DNA from: UBA5078 sp963977405
GTDB taxonomy: Bacteria; Pseudomonadota; Gammaproteobacteria; Pseudomonadales; Pseudohongiellaceae
Length of the DNA: 13,911 bases
Assembly (NCBI GenBank): GCA_963977405.1
Contig: CAXBOY010000080.1
Location: 1-13,911 of the forward strand
Direction of reading: 5' to 3'
Under the pieces are notes generated by a model, which searched no databases, was not told the DNA's origin, and worked only from the letters and a program-made list of their open reading frames with translations. A program made the position numbers and the translations under genes. The stretch's first letter is position 1. Each line of letters opens with the position of its first letter. This document shows positions 1-7,532 of this stretch, in pieces.

Positions 1-2798
1 ACACCAGAGAGCGCAACAAGCCCGAACAGCGACATCATGCTGAGTGTCGTATCGAAGATGATATGACCGATCAACGCGCCTATCATGCCGAAGGGAATCA
101 CCGCCATCACAATGGCCGGCTGAATATAAGACTTCAATGGAATCGCCAATAGCGCATAGATCAAGAACATCGCAGCACCGAAGAATATCGCGATGCGCGT
201 CATCAGGGCGGCTTGTTCCTGACTGGCTCCACCAAGACCGAACTTAACGCTTGGGTATTTGGCGAGCAACTGCGGAATGAAGTTCTGAGTAACATCGCGA
301 ATCACCGTTGCCGACTGCGCAACCGTTGCGTCCACGTCCGATGTAATGGTCACCGTGCGTTGGCGATCAATGCGATTAATACGGGCAAAGCCCTCGCCGA
401 TACGTGCTTCAGCGACCTGACCAAAAGGTATCTGCTCGCCTTGGGGTGTGCGTATGCGCATGTCTTCCAAATTAGCGATAGAGGCACGTTCATTCTCAGG
501 ATAGCGCACCATCACCTTGAGCTCATCTCGGCCACGTAGAAGGCGCTGCGCCTCATCACCATAGAATGCCTGTCTAACTTGACTGCCTAAGGCGGTCGCC
601 GTTAAGCCAAGATGTTCCGCTTCGGGCTTAATGCGCAGTGTAATCTCCTCACTGCCACGGCTGTAGGAGTTAGTCACGTCGAACACACCAGCGTAATCCG
701 CGAGTTTATCTTCTAACTCCCCTGCCGCCAGCTCTAATTGATCATATTGAGTACCGGTTAGGCGCAAGTTAATCTTCGCGCCGCCACCGGCGTTGGTACT
801 TGAAGAGAAACGCAGCTCGCGTGTATTGGCGATAAAGCCCACTTTGTCGCGCCAATGTTGCTCGATCTCGACCGCACTTACAGTACGCCCATTGCCAGCC
901 TTAGTTAGCTCCACCGTCACGCCACCGCCGTCGTCACCGTTGGTGAACACCATCACATGATCGATAGGCTGCTCGTCGGCAAAGTCGTCGTTAAGGGTAA
1001 GAATGGCATTCTCAACCTTGGCAAGTGCCCTATTGCGCTCCTCGTAGGACACCCCATCGTTCATCACCAAGTTCGCCTGAATGAAGTCGCTTGGCACATT
1101 GGGAAAGAACTCGAATCGCACGATGTTGCCTGCGATTAAACCGATGGAGATCAACATCATTCCAAAGAACACTGCCACGGTGGTGTAGCGGTTCCTTAGA
1201 CATTTCTCGAGAAAATTACGGTAGTTGGTATTAATGAAGCTATCTAAATGCAACGCCACTTTGTCCTGAAATCTCTCCAATAGGCTTGGCTTACGCTTCT
1301 GCGTCACTAACCTTGCATGGGCTAAGTGAGCGGGTAGAATGAGCTTGGATTCCACTAGAGAGAAGATGAGGCAGAGTATCACCACCATACCGATTGATTC
1401 GAAGAAAGGCGCCACTTGCCCCCCAACCAAGAGCATGGGGGCAAAGGCGGCAATGGTGGTCAATACGCCGAAGGTCGCGGGTACCGCAACGCGGTGCGCC
1501 CCGGCAATCACATTGTCTAAGCTATGACCGTGTTCGGTCACCTCCGAGTGCACACTCTCGGCGGTGATGATGGCATCGTCCACAACTATACCGAGCACTA
1601 GAATCAAGCCAAATAGGCTAATCATGTTGATATCGACAGGGTATGGGCCAATCGGCATAAACCAAAGGGCACCGAAGAAGCTGATGGGAATACCCACCAT
1701 TACCCATAGGGCGATATTCAAGCGCAGGAAGGTCGTCAACACTAGGAATACCAACACCGCTCCCATCGCTAAGTTGCCCAGCATCATGTTCAACTGGCTC
1801 TTCAGGTAGAAGGCTTGCGAGCCCCAGCTGTCTACATTAAGACCTGCCGGCAAGGTGCCTTGACGCTGCTCGATATAAGCCACAACGGCTTCTTCTATCT
1901 CCAGCACACTCTGTTCGCGCGTAGCCACCACCTGCACGCTAAGCGAGCGGTTGCCGTCGAAGCGCGAGAAGCTCTCTGACTCTACAAACCCGTCCGTCAC
2001 GGTAGCTACGTCACTCACCAATAGACGCGTGCCATCGCGATTGGTACGCAGCACGATATTGGCGAAATCCGCTCCCGTAAAGGCCTGCTCTTTAGTGCGC
2101 AGTTGTATGCGACCAGTGTCAGTACGAATAGCGCCACCGGGCATATCGATCGAGGAGGCGCGCACGGCGTTAGCCACTTGCTCAAGCGTAAGACCATAGG
2201 AGCGTAGTGTGTTCTCCGACACTTCGATAGCGATCTCGTAATCACGATCGCCAAGAATATTCGCTTGACTGACCTCTGGAAGAGCAAGAATCTCTTCGCG
2301 TATATCATTTGCGAAAGTCTTTAACGCCTTATCGTCTAGGTCACCGTAAATAGACACATTCATCACCGCCTGGGTGATCTCGAATTCGCGCACAGTTGGG
2401 CGTTCTACTCCAGCAGGAAAGGTAGAAATGCTGTCGATGCGACCTTTGATCTCATCGAGTAACTCGCTTACCTCATACTCGGAGGATATCTCCAAAGTCA
2501 CAGTGCCCACGTTTTCACGTGCTACCGAGTTCATGCGATTGATGCCTATCAAACCCTGCAAGGACTCCTCGATGCGGATCACGATAGCCTCTTCCACTTC
2601 CTCCGGCGCGGCACCGGGATAAGCCATGCTCACCTGCACGGTACGGGTCTCGAAATCTGGGAAAATCTGAATCTTAATCGTCCACGCCGAAGCGATGCCG
2701 GCGAAGAGAATGAACATCATCAACAAGTTTGCGGCAACGCCATTGCTACTAAACCACGCGATAATGCCAGTCTTAGTGGTGGTTTCAGGAAGCCTCAT
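1..2798 (-). CDS. RND efflux pump permease (AcrB/HAE1 type), C-terminus beyond window
   Basis: Inner-membrane proton-driven pump subunit of a tripartite RND exporter. The sequence shows 932 residues; family members have about 1030-1050, so about the last 100 are outside. An N-terminal membrane helix (about residues 20-40) is followed by the porter-domain start IQIFPDFETRTVQV and PGAAPEEVE. A hydrophobic block from about residue 340 contains GIVVDDAII, whose Asp pair falls at residues 407-408, the same numbering as the proton-relay aspartates of AcrB. A second periplasmic half follows, then the second membrane block ending at LFGLVALSGV. The relay lysine region (AcrB K940) would lie just past the edge. 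The ATG overlaps the adaptor stop (ATGA, 2795-2798) and has a GGAGAG ribosome site at 2805-2810. Substrate cannot be told from sequence. The reading frame is intact throughout. Confidence 0.95.
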   Translation of the reverse strand, partial: MRLPETTTKTGIIAWFSSNGVAANLLMMFILFAGIASAWTIKIQIFPDFETRTVQVSMAYPGAAPEEVEEAIVIRIEESLQGLIGINRMNSVARENVGTVTLEISSEYEVSELLDEIKGRIDSISTFPAGVERPTVREFEITQAVMNVSIYGDLDDKALKTFANDIREEILALPEVSQANILGDRDYEIAIEVSENTLRSYGLTLEQVANAVRASSIDMPGGAIRTDTGRIQLRTKEQAFTGADFANIVLRTNRDGTRLLVSDVATVTDGFVESESFSRFDGNRSLSVQVVATREQSVLEIEEAVVAYIEQRQGTLPAGLNVDSWGSQAFYLKSQLNMMLGNLAMGAVLVFLVLTTFLRLNIALWVMVGIPISFFGALWFMPIGPYPVDINMISLFGLILVLGIVVDDAIITAESVHSEVTEHGHSLDNVIAGAHRVAVPATFGVLTTIAAFAPMLLVGGQVAPFFESIGMVVILCLIFSLVESKLILPAHLAHARLVTQKRKPSLLERFQDKVALHLDSFINTNYRNFLEKCLRNRYTTVAVFFGMMLISIGLIAGNIVRFEFFPNVPSDFIQANLVMNDGVSYEERNRALAKVENAILTLNDDFADEQPIDHVMVFTNGDDGGGVTVELTKAGNGRTVSAVEIEQHWRDKVGFIANTRELRFSSSTNAGGGAKINLRLTGTQYDQLELAAGELEDKLADYAGVFDVTNSYSRGSEEITLRIKPEAEHLGLTATALGSQVRQAFYGDEAQRLLRGRDELKVMVRYPENERASIANLEDMRIRTPQGEQIPFGQVAEARIGEGFARINRIDRQRTVTITSDVDATVAQSATVIRDVTQNFIPQLLAKYPSVKFGLGGASQEQAALMTRIAIFFGAAMFLIYALLAIPLKSYIQPAIVMAVIPFGMIGALIGHIIFDTTLSMMSLFGLVALSG

Positions 2799-4033
2799 AG
2801 CGTGCTCTCCGTCGACATCTCGAAGCCTTCCGCAGTGGACACGCGCATGCCCTCAATCGGCACTGGCACAGGGCTAACAATCACGCGATCGCCATCGTTC
2901 AGACCACCATCTACATACACGTTGTTAGTATCGGTACGCAGCACATTGACGGTACGAATACGCAAGCGTTGCTCGCTATCCATCACCATTACTTGGTCAG
3001 AGTTACGCACCGCACTATGGGCCAGCGTAAACACGCCATGGGCGGTAATGCCTTGCAAAGTCGCGTTAACGAAACTGCCGATGGACAGGGCGGGCTTGCC
3101 ATTATTAGTCTCTCGCAGGCTATACGGGTCGCGCACTTGTGCCACGGCATAGTACACACGCGTGGTGCTATCGATAACTCCATCGGTACGCACTATGCGC
3201 GCATCCCACTGCAGCTCCTTACCGCCTATAGTCGTCGTAAGCGTCACCGGCGTGCCACTGGTTCCATTCGTGCGTGCATCAGCACCCCAGGCATTGCTAC
3301 TGGAGGCATTAGCGATATCTTGTGGAGCCCCTGGTCGCGGTAAATTAAGAAAGGCGATGTCTCGATCGGTTAGAGGCAAACGAACCTCTGCAAAGTCCAC
3401 AGCGAAGGTGCGTGCGAGTTGAGTGCCAGTGCCCACATATTGGCCGATATCCACCATCTTTTCTCGTATCAGCCCATCATAAGGCGCGCGAATCTTGGTG
3501 CGCTCCAGTTGGCGATTCGCTCGGGCTAGATCCGCTTCGGCGAATAAGACTCGGGCATTAGCCTCAGCTAAGAATGGCGTGCGCAGCGCAAGCGGTGGCG
3601 CGTCGGCACGGGGGCGACCAGAGGAGTCCCACTGCCTAGCGGCCTGGTCCGCTTGCGCCTGCTCTTGGGTAAGTTGGGCCTGCGCGGTTAATAGATTCGC
3701 GCGTGCTTGTTGCACAGATACCTCATAGTCTGCTGAGTCTAGGCTTAACAACAGGTCGCCCTCGCGGAAAAAACCGCCCACTACAAACTTCTCAGACACC
3801 GACATCACGCGGCCCGAAACTTCCGCAGCCAGTGTGGTCTGCGTGCGGGGCTCTACGGTGCCTTGTGAGGAAACAGAGAACAACATATCGCGCGCATTTG
3901 CAGTCTGCACCTCCACCAATGTGACACGCTCTTCCGGAGCATTCACAACAGGGCTCTGTCGGTTCATGATCATAGCGGCCGTAATGGCGCCCGCCACTGC
4001 CACTATGAGAATTGGCATGATGATTTTTTTCAT
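2795..4033 (-). CDS. RND efflux periplasmic adaptor (membrane fusion protein, HlyD/AcrA type)
   Basis: Adaptor of 412 residues that bridges the RND pump and an outer-membrane channel. Residues 4-23 form an N-terminal membrane anchor after MKK. There is no lipobox cysteine, so it is probably held by an uncleaved helix rather than a lipid. A split lipoyl (barrel-sandwich) domain is seen at about 66-100 (LAAEVSGRVMSV) and 180-210 (RAPYDGLIREKMVDIGQYV). Between them is an Ala/Gln-rich coiled-coil hairpin, about 103-178, with a Pro-containing tip (RADAPPLALRTPF). The beta-barrel and membrane-proximal domains follow. The start is set by the ATGA overlap with the regulator gene (4030-4033) and AAGGAA eight bases upstream. 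The gene is co-transcribed with the regulator before it and the pump after it. No TolC-like gene is nearby, so the outer channel is probably encoded elsewhere. Confidence 0.95.
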   Translation of the reverse strand: MKKIIMPILIVAVAGAITAAMIMNRQSPVVNAPEERVTLVEVQTANARDMLFSVSSQGTVEPRTQTTLAAEVSGRVMSVSEKFVVGGFFREGDLLLSLDSADYEVSVQQARANLLTAQAQLTQEQAQADQAARQWDSSGRPRADAPPLALRTPFLAEANARVLFAEADLARANRQLERTKIRAPYDGLIREKMVDIGQYVGTGTQLARTFAVDFAEVRLPLTDRDIAFLNLPRPGAPQDIANASSSNAWGADARTNGTSGTPVTLTTTIGGKELQWDARIVRTDGVIDSTTRVYYAVAQVRDPYSLRETNNGKPALSIGSFVNATLQGITAHGVFTLAHSAVRNSDQVMVMDSEQRLRIRTVNVLRTDTNNVYVDGGLNDGDRVIVSPVPVPIEGMRVSTAEGFEMSTESTL

Positions 4034-4548
4034 TGTTCAAGTTCCTTGAGCATCTGCTCATTACTTTGCACGGCGACGCTGTAGAAGTCGCTCATCTGGG
4101 CAAGCCGACGATGCGTGGCGTCCATGTTTTGCGGGATCGTTCGATCTGCCTGCTGCAATATTTCCTGCATTGCGCGCATTCTTGCGATATATGTCTCGAT
4201 CATGCGTAAGAAGGGAGACTCTGCGAGTTGATAATAATCCTGACGATCGCCTGGCCGTGTGACACGTTCGATCATGCCAATAGAGACCAAGGTACGAGCA
4301 TTCGTGCTTACACTGGCGCGGCTAACCTGCAAAGCCTTGGCAAGATCCGCAAAACTCACCGGCCCGCCATGCACGATGAAGTAGCCGAAAAGCCGCCCGG
4401 CAATACGGGCAACACCATCACCCTGGGCATAGAGCCCCATCTGCTCGATGAAACGGCTAATACCGTCTTCCTCGTTGGCAGACAGTGGGACATCTAGGGA
4501 AGGCTTGCTACTAAAGAGCGCACTTTCCTCAGTCAAACTGTTTTCCAT
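4030..4548 (-). CDS. GbsR/MarR-family winged-helix transcriptional regulator
   Basis: Protein of 172 residues resembling the GbsR branch of the MarR superfamily. A winged helix-turn-helix occupies about residues 45-107. It contains the family-like run GRLFGYFIVHGGPVSFADLA, a recognition helix SRASVSTNARTL (76-87) and a wing IERVTRPGDRQDYYQL. The C-terminal part (112-172) is helical and Met/Gln-rich, as expected for a dimerisation region. The ATG at 4548 has AGAGAGAAG just upstream. It is the first gene of the efflux operon and overlaps the adaptor gene by four bases, so it most likely controls the pump and itself. An 11-base inverted repeat 36 bases upstream of the start is a candidate operator. 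Known GbsR proteins control choline/glycine betaine uptake genes; here the neighbours are an exporter, and the ligand is unknown. Confidence 0.88.
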   Translation of the reverse strand: MENSLTEESALFSSKPSLDVPLSANEEDGISRFIEQMGLYAQGDGVARIAGRLFGYFIVHGGPVSFADLAKALQVSRASVSTNARTLVSIGMIERVTRPGDRQDYYQLAESPFLRMIETYIARMRAMQEILQQADRTIPQNMDATHRRLAQMSDFYSVAVQSNEQMLKELEQ

Positions 4549-4583
4549 GAACTTCTCTCTAGTGAACGGCGATAGAACTGATA

Positions 4584-4617
4584 TTTAGTTTGTTCAGTCA
4601 TAATTAAACAGACTAAA
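4584..4617. promoter_or_regulatory. Candidate operator: 11-base inverted repeat upstream of the efflux operon
   Basis: The plus strand reads TTTAGTTTGTT at 4584-4594 and AACAGACTAAA at 4607-4617. These arms are reverse complements at 10 of 11 positions, separated by 12 AT-rich bases. The site lies between the regulator start (4548) and sufE (end 4708), where the promoter of the efflux operon must be. No single -35/-10 pair stands out; TATACA and TAAATA-like hexamers are both possible. Dimeric MarR/GbsR-type proteins bind such palindromes, so autoregulation is the natural inference. Binding by another repressor is not excluded. Confidence 0.55.
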
Positions 4618-4707
4618 CAAAACGAATTGTATAGAAGTCTCAACAGGGTACAAAGCTTGGTGGGACTAGGGGATGTTTAGCTGCGTTGGGACGAAAGGTA
4701 ACACTAC

Positions 4708-5130
4708 CTAACGGGCAGCAATTGCCTGAATCTTCTTAACCATAGCCTGCAAACCGTTGCCACGGGTAGAGCTTAGGTGTTTAAGCAAATTGAGTTGCTC
4801 GAAGTAGGCATCGATATCGAAGGCGGTGATCTGTGCGGGGGTCTTGGCATTATAGGCGGCAAGCACAACACCGAGCAGGCCTTTAACAATAAAGGCGTCG
4901 CTATCGGCCTCGAAGTAGAGTTTGTCTGCGTCATGTTTGGCAACGAGCCAAACCTGGCTCTGACAGCCGCGAACGAGGTGCTCCTCAGTCTTATAAGCTT
5001 GATCCATGGGGGGCAATTCCTTCCCAAGATCAATAATATACTTATAACGATCCTCCCAAGAATCGAAGAAGTCCAAAGCCTCTAAAATATCCTCAGGATT
5101 AATTTTAGTACCAAATCTGTTTTCACTCAT
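4708..5130 (-). CDS. sufE: SufE, cysteine desulfurase sulfur acceptor
   Basis: SufE of 140 residues, normal for the family. It takes persulfide sulfur from SufS, stimulates its desulfurase activity and hands sulfur to SufB for cluster assembly in the cytoplasm. The acceptor cysteine is Cys56 in HLVRGCQSQVWL, matching the E. coli Cys51 loop. The helix-rich segment KGLLGVVLAAYNAKTPAQI is also typical. The ATG at 5130 is the only good N-terminal start although no strong ribosome site precedes it. It is the last SUF gene in transcription order, 206 bases after sufT. That gap holds a repeat element, so sufE may be read through from the operon or have its own weak promoter. I see no strong terminator after it. 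Confidence 0.95.
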   Translation of the reverse strand: MSENRFGTKINPEDILEALDFFDSWEDRYKYIIDLGKELPPMDQAYKTEEHLVRGCQSQVWLVAKHDADKLYFEADSDAFIVKGLLGVVLAAYNAKTPAQITAFDIDAYFEQLNLLKHLSSTRGNGLQAMVKKIQAIAAR

Positions 5131-5185
5131 GTGCTATGCCAATTTATTAACTAATTTAGTGCGTGATTCTATGTGCTTCGATTCA

Positions 5186-5306
5186 GGTCCGGCAATCGTC
5201 GTAGATATGCAGTGTCAGCACTTCGTACTTGGTCCGGCAATCGTCGGGGGTATGCGGTGTCAGACACGCCGTGTTCTGACGGGGTATACCCGGCAGCCAG
5301 CGGACC
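5186..5306. repeat. REP-like element: two diverged 45-base tandem copies plus nested palindromes
   Basis: Two adjacent units begin with the identical 15-mer GGTCCGGCAATCGTC at 5186 and at 5231; 29 of the first 33 positions agree. Each unit can fold. The first has AGTG/CACT around TCAG (5211-5222). The second has GTGTC/GACAC around a single A (5257-5267), overlapping an alternative hairpin with arms at 5259-5267 and 5271-5280. A perfect palindrome GGGTATACCC follows at 5282-5291. The outer ends GGTCCG (5231-5236) and CGGACC (5301-5306) are inverted repeats enclosing the second unit. The element fills the gap between sufT and sufE. It looks like a REP/MITE-type dispersed repeat, but copies elsewhere cannot be seen from here. 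Confidence 0.6.
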
Positions 5307-5336
5307 GCACAAGACTAAGTACCACTGAAGCCGACC

Positions 5337-5870
5337 TTAAAAGAACATCCCAGTCTCGAGCTGCGCTTCCTCGCTCATCATGTCCCGACTCCAAGCCGGA
5401 TCGAACACCAATTCCACATCGACTCTCTTAACGTTCGGCACACGCCGTACTCGGTACTCCACGTCGCCTACTAACACAGGCCCCATGCCGCAGCTTGGTG
5501 CCGTTAGTGTCATCTCTATGGCGACACTCTTGTCTTCCTGATTGACTTGAACATCGTAGATCAAGCCTAAGTTAACCAAGTCTACCGGAATCTCTGGGTC
5601 GAAAACTGTACCCAGAGCCTCCCATACTTGCGCAACTTTAATCTCTTCATCAGTTGGCACCGGGAAGCTTAGCTTCTCAGTTTCTAGACCTAACGCACCT
5701 GCATCGGTGCCGTCTACTCTTACCATCTGTCCGTTGTAGACTACCGTGTAGTTGCCGCCTAGTGCCTGAGTGATAGCAACGAACGTGTCTTTCGGGATTG
5801 TTAAGGGCGTTCCATCTGGAACGCGACGCGCAGGACAATCTGTCTGCGCCACCACCATGCGTCTTTCCAT
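5337..5870 (-). CDS. sufT: SufT, Fe-S assembly accessory protein (DUF59/MIP18 family)
   Basis: Protein of 177 residues with the SufT layout. An N-terminal region of about 70 residues (RRVPDGTPLTIPKDTF, then GGNYTVVYNGQMVRVDG) precedes a DUF59/MIP18 domain at about 75-170. The domain contains DPEIPVDLVNLGLIYDV (91-107) and TAPSCGMGP with the conserved Cys127. SufT proteins support maturation of Fe-S enzymes, particularly under high demand; the exact biochemical step is not settled. The stop of sufA is one base upstream of this ATG, so the genes are probably translationally coupled. The ATG at 5870 has almost no ribosome site. A second Met at codon 5 (5858) is preceded by GGAAAG, so the true start could be four codons later. 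Confidence 0.93.
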   Translation of the reverse strand: MERRMVVAQTDCPARRVPDGTPLTIPKDTFVAITQALGGNYTVVYNGQMVRVDGTDAGALGLETEKLSFPVPTDEEIKVAQVWEALGTVFDPEIPVDLVNLGLIYDVQVNQEDKSVAIEMTLTAPSCGMGPVLVGDVEYRVRRVPNVKRVDVELVFDPAWSRDMMSEEAQLETGMFF

Positions 5871-5871
5871 A

Positions 5872-6243
5872 TTAATTCACGTTGAAGCTTTCGCCACAAC
5901 CGCAATGGTCCTTGGCGTTAGGATTAAGGAAACTCAGCTGACGGTTAACGCCCTCTGTCACGTAGTCAATCTGCGTGCCGTTGACGATCGCGATGCTGTC
6001 TTTGTCAACTAGTAACTCCACGCCTTCGTCTAGTACTAAATGAAGGTCGTCGGGCTTGGCAGCGGGCACTAGGTCGATCACATACATGAAACCGGTGCAG
6101 CCACTTTGTTTTACGCTCAGCCGAATGGCGCTCGCCTCTGCATTCTTGCGCAGCTGCGCGCGGAAGTGCTCTACCGCCGCGGCGGTAACATTCACCGTGC
6201 TGTTCTTAGTTGATTGAACGGGGTCGAAAGACTCTACGCTCAT
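5872..6243 (-). CDS. sufA: SufA, A-type Fe-S cluster carrier (HesB/IscA/SufA family)
   Basis: A-type carrier of 123 residues that receives Fe-S clusters from the SufBCD scaffold and delivers them to apo-proteins. The three cluster-ligand cysteines are present: Cys49 in SVKQSGCTGFMYVI and Cys114/Cys116 in the C-terminal CGCGESF motif. The start is supported by AGAGGA about seven bases before the ATG, downstream of a 23-base gap from the sufS stop. The gene abuts sufT. IscA and ErpA share the same signature; the name SufA rests on operon position. The N-terminus carries roughly a dozen extra polar residues before the conserved VNVTAAAVEHF start of the fold. Confidence 0.93.
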   Translation of the reverse strand: MSVESFDPVQSTKNSTVNVTAAAVEHFRAQLRKNAEASAIRLSVKQSGCTGFMYVIDLVPAAKPDDLHLVLDEGVELLVDKDSIAIVNGTQIDYVTEGVNRQLSFLNPNAKDHCGCGESFNVN

Positions 6244-6266
6244 CGGGGTATCCTCTAATTCGGTTG

Positions 6267-7532
6267 TTAAACGAGAAACTGTTTTGCTTTCTCGATGGCC
6301 GCAAAAAGGCGGTCCACATCGTCAAAGTTATTATAGAAACTAAAACTGGCGCGTACCGTGCCAGGTATGCCGTATTGATCCATGATCGGTTGTGCACAGT
6401 GGTTGCCCGTGCGCACCGCAACGCCCTGCTGGTCTAGCAGCGTGCCTAAGTCGGCCGGGTGTATTCCATCTAATACGAAACTCAACACACTTACTTTATG
6501 GTCTGCCGTGCCTATCAAACGCAGGCCAGACACCTTCTGAGCCTTGCTCCGTGCATATTCTAATAAGGCATGCTCGTGTCGCGCTGCGCCAGCCCTATCC
6601 AAAACATTGAGATAGTCGATGGCAGCGCCAAAGCCGATCACACCAGCTATATTGGGGGTGCCTGCCTCGAATTTATAGGGCAATTGATTATAAGTTGTGC
6701 CAGCAAAGCTCACGGATTCGATCATCTCGCCGCCGCCCTGATAGGGAGGCATAGCCTCTAGCAGCTCGCGCTTGCCGTACAGAGCACCAACACCGGTTGG
6801 ACCGAATAATTTGTGTGCAGAGAACACATAGAAATCGCAGTCCAGCGAAGGCATATCCACCGGCCAATGCCCTACCGCTTGCGCACCATCGATCAACACT
6901 AGGGCTCCAGCCGCATGTGCCAGACGAGTGATCTCGATGACTGGATTCACAGTACCAAGAGCGTTGGAGACGTGGCCGACAGCAACCATCTTGACGTGTT
7001 CGTCCAGCATCTGCTGAAACGCACTCAAATCGATAGTTCCAGTGCTATCTACCGGTATCGCCTCTACTGTGGCGCCCATCTGTGCGGCGATCATCTGCCA
7101 AGGCACAATATTGGAATGATGTTCCATTGCCGAGACGAGGATGCGATCGCCCTCTTTTAAGTTCGTGCGCCCCCAACTCGCGGCCACAAGATTAATGCCC
7201 TCGGTAGTGCCTCCTGTCCAGATAATCTGCGCAGAGTCCTCGGCATTGATAAACGCGGCGAGTTTCTTGCGAGCGCCTTCGAAAGAGGTAGTAGCGCGAT
7301 CTGCTAGGGCGTGGGCACCGCGGTGTACATTGCTGTTATCGAAGCGGTAATAGTCACTGATCGCCTGAATCACACTCTCGGGCTTCTGCGTGGTCGCGGC
7401 GTTGTCTAGGTAAACTAGAGGCTGACCATTGACCTGCTGATGCAGAATTGGAAAGTCCTTGCGCACCTTTTCAACATCGAAATCGGCTTCGTTAGTCTTG
7501 TCCTGCGTGTCTATTGCGGCTGCCTCACTCAT
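6267..7532 (-). CDS. sufS: SufS, group II cysteine desulfurase
   Basis: PLP-dependent enzyme that converts cysteine to alanine plus an enzyme-bound persulfide passed to SufE. The protein has 421 residues from the start chosen here; E. coli SufS has about 406. Visible are DNAATTQKP (43-51), the His of SAMEHHSNIVPW (His139), the PLP lysine in VFSAHKLFGPTG (Lys241) and the catalytic Cys379 in RTGNHCAQP, in the short-loop context of group II enzymes. The frame stays open upstream to 7736, but that part lies within sufD and does not resemble SufS. The ATG at 7532 overlaps the sufD stop (ATGA, 7529-7532), which decides the start. About 20 residues (DTQDKTNEADFDVEK) precede the usual KDFPIL beginning. 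Confidence 0.97.
   Translation of the reverse strand: MSEAAAIDTQDKTNEADFDVEKVRKDFPILHQQVNGQPLVYLDNAATTQKPESVIQAISDYYRFDNSNVHRGAHALADRATTSFEGARKKLAAFINAEDSAQIIWTGGTTEGINLVAASWGRTNLKEGDRILVSAMEHHSNIVPWQMIAAQMGATVEAIPVDSTGTIDLSAFQQMLDEHVKMVAVGHVSNALGTVNPVIEITRLAHAAGALVLIDGAQAVGHWPVDMPSLDCDFYVFSAHKLFGPTGVGALYGKRELLEAMPPYQGGGEMIESVSFAGTTYNQLPYKFEAGTPNIAGVIGFGAAIDYLNVLDRAGAARHEHALLEYARSKAQKVSGLRLIGTADHKVSVLSFVLDGIHPADLGTLLDQQGVAVRTGNHCAQPIMDQYGIPGTVRASFSFYNNFDDVDRLFAAIEKAKQFLV

Noticed and set aside
4696..4709. Hairpin AGGTA/TACCT at the sufE stop as a terminator
   Set aside because: The stem is only five base pairs, overlaps the stop codon and is not followed by a T run on the minus strand.
5186..5275. 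Repeat units considered as a CRISPR array
   Set aside because: Only two contiguous diverged copies, no spacers of regular length and no cas genes; REP-like structure fits better.
5129..5431. 100-codon plus-strand frame over the sufT-sufE gap
   Set aside because: Its sequence is the translated repeat element plus antisense sufT; the internal repetition comes from the DNA repeat, not a protein domain.
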